Assembly (NCBI GenBank): GCA_016280345.1
Contig: JAEEGN010000119.1
Location: 1-10,444, forward strand
Reading direction: 5' to 3'
Length of the DNA: 10,444 bases
Source of the DNA: Selenomonadaceae bacterium
GTDB taxonomy: Bacteria; Bacillota; Negativicutes; Selenomonadales; Selenomonadaceae
This document shows, one piece after another, positions 1 to 6,071 of this stretch (position 1 is the first letter of the stretch; each line of letters begins with the position of its first letter). The notes below the pieces were generated by a model. The model worked only from the letters and a program-made list of their open reading frames with translations, had not been told where the DNA came from and searched no databases. The translations under genes and the position numbers were made by a program.

Positions 1-55
1 TCAGCCCCGCCAGGAAGCCCGCCGCGATGCGCTTCAGCAAAATCTTTTTCCGCAT
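1..55 (-). CDS. N-terminal start of an exported protein (truncated by window edge)
   Basis: An ATG at 55-53 opens a frame with no stop to the window edge. It encodes 18 residues, MRKKILLKRIAAGFLAGL, a basic stretch followed by a small/hydrophobic run, as at the start of a Sec signal peptide. Upstream on the same strand is a purine-rich AAAGGG sequence about 11 bases before the start, acceptable as a ribosome binding site. It lies 54 bases after the DUF3298-like gene at 110-1456, in the same direction, so it probably belongs to the same transcript. It may be a further member of the same secreted family, but nothing visible proves this. Confidence 0.55.
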   Translation of the reverse strand, partial: MRKKILLKRIAAGFLAGL

Positions 56-96
56 ACCAATCGCACCCTTTCGTTTTCTGGTATCATTCCATCTTT

Positions 97-112
97 TGAG
101 GGGATTCCCTCA
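97..112 (-). other. Short stem-loop at the stop codon of the DUF3298-like gene
   Basis: TGAGGG and CCCTCA form a perfect 6-bp stem around a 4-base loop. The TGA stop codon of the preceding gene sits in the stem. On the minus strand it is followed by AAAGATGG, not a T run, so it is not a canonical intrinsic terminator. It could slow a polymerase or protect a 3' end, or be chance. Confidence 0.25.
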
Positions 113-1456
113 TTCCTGCGCGTTCGGCCGCCCGATGACTTCCGGCGTACCGTCGGCCCCGACGCGGCACTGGCAGAGAACCGCCTTGCCGGTTGCCGTG
201 TCCAGCAACGTCATCAGGAAGTTTTCCGGATCCGCCATGAGGTAAAAGGACTTGTCGGCGTAGGCGTCATTTTTCGGTTCGCCGCGCTCCGCTTCAGCAA
301 AGTCCTCCTCCACGTCCGCCCGGCGCGTCATTCGCTGTTTCATCGGGACGCACAGCGGGGCGGCGCCGTTCAGGTCATAGACGCGCAGCGTTTCCCAAGT
401 GTCCCCGGCATCGACGCTGTCCACATAGAGATAGCGGCGCCCGTCGGGCAGGCTCACCAGCACCGGGCGCAGACCGGCGGTTTCGCCGGAGTCGTTGAGA
501 ACCACGCCGTCCTTGGTAATCCGCAGGCCGCTGTCCGAGGTCGTGACATTCACCTCGGCGCGGCTGCCGTCGGCGAAGGATACCCGCGCCGGCACGTAGC
601 CGCGCATTTCCATGCACCAGGCGGCCGGGGCGCGGCGGTACCGCTCGGCGAAAATCTCCGGCTGCTCGTCAAACAGGACCGTCGCCGTATAGATGCCCTC
701 GGCGTAGGAACCGATCAGATAGGGATTGAAATAGAAAGTCACGCCGGTGGGATCCAGCGTCCAGGGGAGCACGTCGTCCCGCAGCATCTGGTCCGTCATT
801 TCTGCCATGAGCGTGCTGCCGCTCTCCATGAAAGACGCCTTCGGATAGCGGCGGCGAAGATCGGCTTTGACGGCTTCGGCCAGCTTCTCCCGGTCGGAAA
901 TCACGTCGGCGAGGGCAAGCGTCTGCCCGGTTTCCGCGTCAAAATTCCGCCCGGTAATGCCGTACATGCCGTGGACGCCGCCCTCGTAGCTCTGGTGGAA
1001 TTCCATCAGGCTCACCGCCATCGTGTCGGCGCGGCGCACGAAAACGTCGGACAGGGATTCGTGCGCGGAAAAGAAGTTCGCCCCCGCCGCCTGGCGCTCC
1101 GCCCGGTCCTGCGCCGCTATCGCCAGCATCTGCTCCCGGATTTTCTGCCCGCGGTCCATCGCGTCGGCGTCGTATTTCCACAACGCTTTTTGCAGTTCCA
1201 TGACGCCCGCGGCTTCGGCAGAACCCACGAGATTCACCTGGGGCACGGAAGTGCGCAGCAGGTCGCCCCCATCGTCGCCGTCCACCGTATAATGGGTATG
1301 AACGTCGAGCCGGATCGGGCGGATCGTCTCGTCAACGTGCGACGCCGCTTCACAGACGACGGCGAAGGACGCGGCGGGCGGCAGCCAATGCGGCGCGGGC
1401 AGCCCCGCGCTTAGCAAGGCGATAACGGCGGCCGCGGCGAATTTGCTTTTTTTCAT
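110..1456 (-). CDS. Secreted RsiV/DUF3298-like protein, paralogue A
   Basis: 448 residues from the ATG at 1456, chosen because AAGGGGG lies 8 bases upstream; a TTG at 1489 would add 11 residues with no better site. A signal peptide occupies roughly residues 1-37. Residues about 140-270 read like the DUF3298 domain of RsiV and PdaC-type proteins: RRADTMAVS, then YEGGVHG (157-163), GRNFDAETG (169-177), TLALADV, and FYFNPYLIGSYAEG (241-254). In that family this region sits outside the membrane; B. subtilis RsiV binds lysozyme with its extracellular part. Residues about 278-448 form an additional region I do not recognise, with WCMEM (C281), DGRRYLYVD, VYDLNG, MADPENF and terminal CRVGADGTPEV (C430). 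No membrane anchor or sigma-binding segment is seen, so it is not a true RsiV anti-sigma factor. A role in binding an envelope ligand is inference. The other paralogues are at 2873-4159 and 9461-10444. Confidence 0.85.
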   Translation of the reverse strand: MKKSKFAAAAVIALLSAGLPAPHWLPPAASFAVVCEAASHVDETIRPIRLDVHTHYTVDGDDGGDLLRTSVPQVNLVGSAEAAGVMELQKALWKYDADAMDRGQKIREQMLAIAAQDRAERQAAGANFFSAHESLSDVFVRRADTMAVSLMEFHQSYEGGVHGMYGITGRNFDAETGQTLALADVISDREKLAEAVKADLRRRYPKASFMESGSTLMAEMTDQMLRDDVLPWTLDPTGVTFYFNPYLIGSYAEGIYTATVLFDEQPEIFAERYRRAPAAWCMEMRGYVPARVSFADGSRAEVNVTTSDSGLRITKDGVVLNDSGETAGLRPVLVSLPDGRRYLYVDSVDAGDTWETLRVYDLNGAAPLCVPMKQRMTRRADVEEDFAEAERGEPKNDAYADKSFYLMADPENFLMTLLDTATGKAVLCQCRVGADGTPEVIGRPNAQE

Positions 1457-1544
1457 CGGGCATTCCCCCTTCGGATTGTGCAAAAACAAACGCAGACAAA
1501 ATATAGCGGTAAATCAGCAAGGATTACTTACCTCAGCTTTTTCG
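1457..1544 (-). promoter_or_regulatory. AT-rich intergenic gap with a possible -10 element
   Basis: This gap, between the arylsulfotransferase-like gene and paralogue A, is clearly more AT-rich than its surroundings. TATATT at 1505-1500 on the minus strand resembles a sigma-70 -10 box and would give a leader of about 40 bases, but no convincing -35 hexamer lies 16-18 bases upstream. A run GTTTGTTTTTG follows without a preceding stem, so it is not a terminator. An internal promoter for paralogue A is possible but weakly supported. Confidence 0.22.
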
Positions 1545-2756
1545 TCAGTCGTAATATACGCAACGATAGGTGATGTCTTGCGGATCATCCAAAGTGACGG
1601 ACAGCAGTTTCTTCCCTTTGGCAAAATCATAGACGGACATGCACTCCGGATCCCGGACCGCCCAGCCCCAGCCGATGACGTAGAGGTCTCCCGGCAGTAT
1701 CTGGACGGAGCCGCAGGCATAGGAGAACTTGCCGGGGAAGGCGAAGGAGCGGACGGCAACCACTTGCCGACGATCGGTGTCAACCGCGAAGGAATCGACG
1801 CGGGTGGCATTCCTGAGATTGTTGTTGTCAAATACCGAGATCCAGCCGTCATTCAGCGTTACATAATGCTGACCGGAGGTTTTCTGGCTCGCGGCAAGGC
1901 CGAACTCGTCCCCGTCGCCGGACAGTTTCCATAAAATCTGATCGCTTTTCCTGGTGCGGTCCAGGCACAGAATGGAATCGAGATGACGGAAGGAGCAGAT
2001 CAGATGGCCCTGCGCGTCGAGGCGCATGGCGTTGAAATGTGCATAATCCGGCGCGTCGGTCTTTTCGTTCGCGAAGTCATTGGCGGACGCCACGGCTTCG
2101 GTCTGGGACAGGGAATAAAGCTCCGGATAGTCGATGCTCTTCCACTCCCAGACCACTTTTCCGCGGTCCACTTCCTGCAAATAGGAATAAACCACTTTCG
2201 AGCCCCGTTCGTAGCCGGGAACATTGTAAACCGTATCGTGGATATAACCGGACAGGATATAATGGTCAAGGTCCAGCATCAGGAAATCGTGGCCGTCCAG
2301 CGGCGCGCCTTTGGCGGTGACCTCCGATGCTTCAAAGGTAATCCGTTTCACTTCGTTGAACTTCTCGTCCAAAATGACCCACTCTCCCGGCGCATAGCCG
2401 GTAAGCCCGAAATCGTCGAAGGCGCCCGTCTGGTCGTGGTAGCTGTAATAGATCTTGCCGTTCACCACATGCTTTTTGAAATCCCACCAGCCGGTTTCTG
2501 CGCCCTCTTTCGGCTGCTCCTCGTGCTTCGACCAGACGATGTTGCCTTTCCCGTCCAGCATGATCAGGTTGCGGCTGGACACGAAGGACAGGTAAAAATG
2601 ACCCGGCAGATCGGTTTCGCCCGCGACGGCGATTTTCGCGAGCCCCTCCGCGACGTTCGGGTTCTTCGCCAACGGAGCAGCCTGTCCGAAGGCGGTCCAG
2701 GCTGCCAGCATCAGCGTGGCCAGTGTCATGACGATGGCTTTTGGTACTCGCTCCAT
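1545..2756 (-). CDS. Compact exported arylsulfate sulfotransferase-like protein (ASST family)
   Basis: 403 residues from the ATG at 2756, with AGAGAGG about 10 bases upstream. A signal peptide covers about residues 1-26 (cleavage near GQA/AP), placing it in the periplasm or outside. The family transfers sulfate between phenolic esters and phenols through a sulfohistidine intermediate on a six-bladed beta-propeller. The active-site pattern known from E. coli AssT appears in order: H156 in LDGHDF, H240 and N242 in YAHFNAM, R257 in SFRHLDS, and H297 in GQHYVTL, the expected nucleophile. Blade-like strands with W and D repeats run throughout. It is about a third shorter than classical AssT and seems to lack the N-terminal beta-sandwich domain. 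No DsbL/DsbI partner genes are in the window. The start lies 6 bases after the 37-codon ORF, whose end contains its ribosome binding site, so translation is probably coupled. The natural substrate is unknown. Confidence 0.85.
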   Translation of the reverse strand: MERVPKAIVMTLATLMLAAWTAFGQAAPLAKNPNVAEGLAKIAVAGETDLPGHFYLSFVSSRNLIMLDGKGNIVWSKHEEQPKEGAETGWWDFKKHVVNGKIYYSYHDQTGAFDDFGLTGYAPGEWVILDEKFNEVKRITFEASEVTAKGAPLDGHDFLMLDLDHYILSGYIHDTVYNVPGYERGSKVVYSYLQEVDRGKVVWEWKSIDYPELYSLSQTEAVASANDFANEKTDAPDYAHFNAMRLDAQGHLICSFRHLDSILCLDRTRKSDQILWKLSGDGDEFGLAASQKTSGQHYVTLNDGWISVFDNNNLRNATRVDSFAVDTDRRQVVAVRSFAFPGKFSYACGSVQILPGDLYVIGWGWAVRDPECMSVYDFAKGKKLLSVTLDDPQDITYRCVYYD

Positions 2757-2762
2757 TGCAGA

Positions 2763-2876
2763 TCAGCCTCTCTTTGTCGCTTTTTCTTCCATGCCCTGCA
2801 TCCACGTTACTTCCGGTGTGCCGTCCGCTCCCACGCGGCAGCGGCGCAGCGGGTGAAGTCCGCGTCCGGGGTTCAT
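2763..2876 (-). CDS. 37-residue small ORF carrying the family C-terminal CRVGADGTPEV motif
   Basis: A 37-codon frame starts at ATG 2876-2874, overlapping the TGA of the upstream DUF3298-like gene as ATGA, and stops with TGA at 2765-2763. GGAGG lies 7 bases before the ATG, an ideal distance. Residues 12-23 read RCRVGADGTPEV, matching the C-terminal ends of the three DUF3298-like paralogues. The rest is basic and hydrophilic and ends in KATKRG, with no signal peptide. Two readings are possible: the surviving 3' end of a fifth paralogue whose body was deleted, possibly by recombination at the repeat, or a small gene now translated by coupling. The ribosome binding site and overlap argue for translation; the match to a protein C-terminus argues for a remnant. 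Its stop region overlaps the binding site of the arylsulfotransferase gene. Confidence 0.55.
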   Translation of the reverse strand: MNPGRGLHPLRRCRVGADGTPEVTWMQGMEEKATKRG

Positions 2877-4159
2877 CTCTTTTCCTCCGGCGCGCCGTCC
2901 GCCCCGACGCGGCAGCGGTGAATGGCCGTGTTTCCTCCGGGCCCGCCGACATACACCATCAGGAAGTCCTCGGGATCGGTCATGGCGTAAAACGTCTCTT
3001 CCCCATAGATGCCCGGTTGCGGGGGCCGGAGGGCGGCGCAGCGCGTCATCGCCCGCGCCGTCGGGACAGGCGCCGGGGCGTTGCCGTTCAGGTCATAAAC
3101 ATACGTGATGAAGTTCCGTTCGCCGGACAGGATATCGGCGTAGATATAGCGTCGCCCGTCGGCCAGGCTCACCAGCATGGCCCGGACGTCCCGCGCGGCG
3201 CCCGGCTCGGTGTAGCGCCCGCCGCCGCAAAAGACGGTCAGCTTCTCGTCGGAGGATGCCGTCTGCTGGATTTGCACCGCCGCGCCGCTGCCGTCGGCAA
3301 AGAGCGTGCGGACCGGTAGCCAGGGACGGAGTTCCAGGCAATAGGACTGCGGGGCGCGCCGGTATTCGTCCCGGAAAAGCTCCGGCCGCTCGTCAAAGAG
3401 AACCGTCGCCGTGAAGAGGCCCGTGGTCTCGCCGTCCAGCTCGGCGCGGTCGAAATAGAACGACGCCCCGGCGGGGTCCAGCGTCCATTGCAGGGCGTTG
3501 GCCCGGGCCATGCTCTCGACAATCCAGGCAATCTTTTGGCCACCGTCCGCCAGGAACGGCGCCTCCGGATAATCGCGGCGAAGCTGGGCGTCAATGGCCC
3601 CGGCCAGCCCGCCGGGATCCGGGCAGACGTCGGAAAGGGAAAGCTCCCTGCCGGTGCGGGTGTCATAGTTTTTCCCCCGGAGGATGTACCGGCCGTAGCC
3701 ATCGCCCTCGTCGCTCAGCGTGCTTTCGAGGAAGCTCACCGCCAGCGTGTCGGCGCGGCGGAGGAAGAGTTCGGTGCGCCAGCGGTGGGGATAGGGCGGG
3801 TGGGTGGTCCGCCTCGACTGGACCGTTACGCGGCGGATGTCTTCGCTGACGCGCGTTTCGTCCTCGCTGTATTTCTTCAGTGCGGCTGCCAGCTCCGGGA
3901 ACAATCGGGCGTCGTCGGCGAGACTGATGCGGGGCCATCGCTGGTGCAAGTCTACGCCCCCTGCATCCCCGACCGCGACATCAAAAGCCGTCACCGACAG
4001 CGGCAACGGGCGCAGGCTCTCGTCAACCCAGGGCGCGGCCGCTTCGACGACCGGGGCGGGGGAAAGGCCCTCGATGGCCGGGAGCGGCGCGGCGGCGGTA
4101 AAAAAAGAAGCCGCCGCCAGGATTGCCAAGGATTTTGCGATGAAGTTCCGGTGTTTCAC
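2873..4159 (-). CDS. Secreted RsiV/DUF3298-like protein, paralogue B
   Basis: 428 residues, starting at GTG 4159-4157 with GGAGG 7 bases upstream. A signal peptide of about 42 residues ends near VEAAA. After it, WVDESLRPL matches HVDETIRPI of paralogue A. The DUF3298-like core spans about residues 130-265: LFLRRADTLAVSF, GKNYDTRTG, LSLSDV and SFYFDRAELDGETTGLF. The loop that reads YEGGVHG in paralogue A is altered here to DEGDGYG, so a conserved glycine-histidine turn is lost. The unrecognised C-terminal region keeps SYCLEL (C274), DGRRYIYAD, VYDLNG, MTDPEDF and HRCRVGADGAPE (C416), but ends EEKR where paralogue A continues with PEV and further residues. Its stop overlaps the start of the 37-codon ORF. 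It lies 27 bases after the lipoprotein gene, in an apparent operon. Molecular function is unknown; an extracytoplasmic ligand-binding role is inference from the RsiV family. Confidence 0.83.
   Translation of the reverse strand: MKHRNFIAKSLAILAAASFFTAAAPLPAIEGLSPAPVVEAAAPWVDESLRPLPLSVTAFDVAVGDAGGVDLHQRWPRISLADDARLFPELAAALKKYSEDETRVSEDIRRVTVQSRRTTHPPYPHRWRTELFLRRADTLAVSFLESTLSDEGDGYGRYILRGKNYDTRTGRELSLSDVCPDPGGLAGAIDAQLRRDYPEAPFLADGGQKIAWIVESMARANALQWTLDPAGASFYFDRAELDGETTGLFTATVLFDERPELFRDEYRRAPQSYCLELRPWLPVRTLFADGSGAAVQIQQTASSDEKLTVFCGGGRYTEPGAARDVRAMLVSLADGRRYIYADILSGERNFITYVYDLNGNAPAPVPTARAMTRCAALRPPQPGIYGEETFYAMTDPEDFLMVYVGGPGGNTAIHRCRVGADGAPEEKR
2884..2888 (-). promoter_or_regulatory. Shine-Dalgarno site for the 37-codon ORF
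   Basis: GGAGG here ends 7 bases before the ATG at 2876. It lies inside the last codons of paralogue B (encoding PEE), so it may be a coding coincidence. The same run is the consensus used by several neighbouring genes at similar spacing, which supports translation of the small ORF. Confidence 0.5.
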
Positions 4160-4166
4160 GCTGTTT

Positions 4167-4171
4167 CCTCC
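4167..4171 (-). promoter_or_regulatory. Shine-Dalgarno site fixing a GTG start
   Basis: GGAGG is placed 7 bases before GTG 4159-4157. No ATG in the reading frame lies nearby, and the residues that follow (MKHRN, then a hydrophobic run) form a normal signal peptide, so the GTG is the supported start of paralogue B. Confidence 0.75.
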
Positions 4172-4186
4172 ATTCTCAAGCGTTTT

Positions 4187-5200
4187 TTATTCCCCGAACA
4201 GCGCGTCGTGGTACGCGAGCAGCTCCTTCACCAGCGGGCGAAGCGTCTCCAGGTCGCCGGCGTCGTTGGTGTCGATGCGAAGGCGCTTCCCGTCCGCGAA
4301 GTTGACGTGGATCTGCAAAGCGGGCCGGAAAAAATCCTTTTCCTCCTCCGTCATCGGCCGCTTCCGGTAGAGTACCGAGTGGTAGTCGAAGGCGCGGAGG
4401 TCGTGGGCGGACAGGATGGCCAGGATTTGCTCCGGATAATCCCCGGGGATAAGAACGCATTCGTCCCGCTGCCATTCCTTCGCCGCGGAATCGTAAGCCG
4501 TCCGCCCCAGAAGCCGGCGCTCGCCGTCGATGGCGTCTTTTTCCAATACGTGAACGGGACTGATGTGGATCTTTCGCTCGCCATCGGTAAGGGTGAAGGC
4601 GCAGTCCCTGACGGGGCCGAAGGATTGCTTCGGCGGCAGCAGGGCGTCGTCGCCCTTTTCCGCGAACCAGTCGGCAAAGGCGAGATACGTTTCCCGCGTC
4701 CATTCGGCGTCGGGGTCGTTGTTTTCCGTGAAGGTCAGCGTCTCCCCCGAAGCGTAAACGGCGCTCACATGGCACTTCTGGAACTCCGGCGGCAGTCCCG
4801 CCGTCACCCGGTAGTAACCGTTCATCGACGCCAGATTCCGGGCGTCGATGATGGCCTGCAGCGCCGTCAGCAGTTTCTCGTCCGCCGGGGCGCTGACGGT
4901 GGGCGCGGTCACGACGTCGGCCTTGGCGGTGGCCGTCAGCGTGCCGGTTTCGTCCTTTTTCACGTCAAAGGTATAGAAGCAGTTCTTCCTTCCCGGCGAC
5001 CATTCCCCCGGCAGGAAGAAATGGGCGAAAAACGACGTGAGGTCTTGGGAGACGATCTTCTTCGGCGCGCGGTGATCGGTCCTGTCGGTGACGCCGCCGC
5101 ACTCGGGCGCCCCGATGGGCCGGCCGGCGCAGCCGCTGAAGCTGAAGAACGTCAACGCGGAAAGCGCCGCCGACAGGATGGTTTTGCCCGGATTTCTCAT
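4187..5200 (-). CDS. Lipoprotein of unknown function with an internal duplication
   Basis: 337 residues from ATG 5200. The signal sequence is of the lipoprotein type: a hydrophobic run ends in FSGC, giving a lipidated Cys24, followed by Ala, which in a diderm would not retain it in the inner membrane. I recognise no named family. The mature part appears to hold two copies of one unit of roughly 100 residues. Unit 1 (about 75-180) has FYTFDVKKDETGTLTA, a helix around LLTALQAIIDARNL, CHVSAVYASGETLTFTEND-like strands, and ETYLAFADWF. Unit 2 (about 199-332) has CAFTLTDGERKIHISP, QILAILSAHDLRAF, LQIHVNFADGKRLRIDTND and ETLRPLVKELLAYHD. The pattern is strand, helix, hairpin, helix in both. It lies between a secreted DxDGNG protein 53 bases upstream and paralogue B 27 bases downstream, consistent with one operon of envelope proteins. 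Confidence 0.8.
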   Translation of the reverse strand: MRNPGKTILSAALSALTFFSFSGCAGRPIGAPECGGVTDRTDHRAPKKIVSQDLTSFFAHFFLPGEWSPGRKNCFYTFDVKKDETGTLTATAKADVVTAPTVSAPADEKLLTALQAIIDARNLASMNGYYRVTAGLPPEFQKCHVSAVYASGETLTFTENNDPDAEWTRETYLAFADWFAEKGDDALLPPKQSFGPVRDCAFTLTDGERKIHISPVHVLEKDAIDGERRLLGRTAYDSAAKEWQRDECVLIPGDYPEQILAILSAHDLRAFDYHSVLYRKRPMTEEEKDFFRPALQIHVNFADGKRLRIDTNDAGDLETLRPLVKELLAYHDALFGE

Positions 5201-5253
5201 TTTACCCCCGTCCTCTCATATCGCTCAACCGGCCGCCTGTGGGCGCTCTGCCG

Positions 5254-6057
5254 TCAGGTCGCCCCCGACGGCACGTCGCCGCCGAAGCGGTACCCCTGCC
5301 AGGATTTTTGCAGCGCTTCCCGAATCCCGCCATCGCCGAGAGCGACGGCCTTTTCCAATTCCGTGACGGAAAGCCAGCGGAAATCCGCGTCCGTTTTCTC
5401 CGCGCCCCCGATATAAGTCCCGACCGAATGCGCATACGTTTCCCGGTCGATCTCATTGCCGTTTCCGTCCCGGTATGTTTCCGGCGTGAACGTCAGCATC
5501 CCCGGCCGGCTTTCTGACCAGGCGCAGACGCCTTCTTCCGTCGCGGCGGTCCAGGTGGACAGGATACCGTCCATCAGGGAGACGAGCTGCTGCGCTGTCA
5601 GATATCGGTCGCCCTTTCGCTGGCAGGTGTCAATATGATAATAGCGCTCCTCGCGATGGCTGCCGTTGATATAGCGATAGGCCGGCATTTTATTTCCCAT
5701 CACATTAATCCCCGGCCAGAGCCCACGCTCCGGCTCCCGGATGACGACCGGGTACAATCCTTCCCCCTCCATGTCCGCTTCATAGCATTCGAGTTCCCGG
5801 TACAGCCCGGTCTCATCCATTTTCACGAGGCAGAATTCCAGCCTCCCGTTGCCGTCCATGTCGCTGACGCAGAAGCGCGCGTTTTTCGACGCCGCCTCCG
5901 CAAAGTCGATGCCGGTGACGACGGGGCTTTTTGACATCATGGCCATTTGCCGCCCATATCCGTAAAGCTGCGGGTTTGCTTCGCCGACCGGCGCAGCAAC
6001 AAACAAAGCCGCCGTTAAAACAGCCAGCGCTCTGGCGAAGGTCGTTCTCTGACGCAT
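5254..6057 (-). CDS. Secreted protein with an FG-GAP/EF-hand-like DxDGNG motif
   Basis: 267 residues. The start is ATG 6057, supported by AGGAGG 7 bases upstream; an open frame continues further upstream but only as an out-of-frame shadow of the zinc-ribbon gene. A signal peptide covers about residues 1-28, with cleavage near GEA/NP. Residues 65-77, SDMDGNGRLEFCL, match the D-x-D-G-N-G loop found in FG-GAP/VCBS and dockerin-like calcium sites. The twelfth loop position is Leu rather than Glu, so a canonical EF-hand is unlikely. A second DGNGNEID occurs at 197-204. The phrase describing a value written in a strand after the loop (EFCLVKMDETG) is typical of FG-GAP-like units. Five cysteines (63, 76, 91, 145, 178) could form disulfides outside the cell. 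No enzyme motif was seen. It begins 14 bases after the stop of the zinc-ribbon membrane gene, so the two are almost certainly co-transcribed. Confidence 0.82.
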   Translation of the reverse strand: MRQRTTFARALAVLTAALFVAAPVGEANPQLYGYGRQMAMMSKSPVVTGIDFAEAASKNARFCVSDMDGNGRLEFCLVKMDETGLYRELECYEADMEGEGLYPVVIREPERGLWPGINVMGNKMPAYRYINGSHREERYYHIDTCQRKGDRYLTAQQLVSLMDGILSTWTAATEEGVCAWSESRPGMLTFTPETYRDGNGNEIDRETYAHSVGTYIGGAEKTDADFRWLSVTELEKAVALGDGGIREALQKSWQGYRFGGDVPSGAT

Positions 6058-6064
6058 GCGCGTT

Positions 6065-6070
6065 CCTCCT
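6065..6070 (-). promoter_or_regulatory. Shine-Dalgarno site deciding the start at 6057
   Basis: AGGAGG lies 7 bases before ATG 6057 and within the 14-base gap after the zinc-ribbon gene. It separates the true start of the DxDGNG protein from a much longer open frame that runs on to 7065. Confidence 0.85.
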
Positions 6071-6071
6071 C

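Noticed and set aside
1457..1489. TTG start adding 11 residues to paralogue A
   Set aside because: The ATG at 1456 has AAGGGGG at good spacing and gives a normal signal peptide beginning MKKSK.
2873..2883. Programmed frameshift joining paralogue B to the small ORF
   Set aside because: The A-rich stretch GAAAAGAG is not a standard slippery heptamer and no downstream structure was evident. The ATGA overlap with its own GGAGG explains translation more simply.
3488..5416. Open frame of 642 codons on the plus strand
   Set aside because: It is antisense to two well-supported minus-strand genes and their gap. The translation is low-complexity, rich in Arg, Gly and Val, with no motif; long antisense frames are common in GC-rich DNA.
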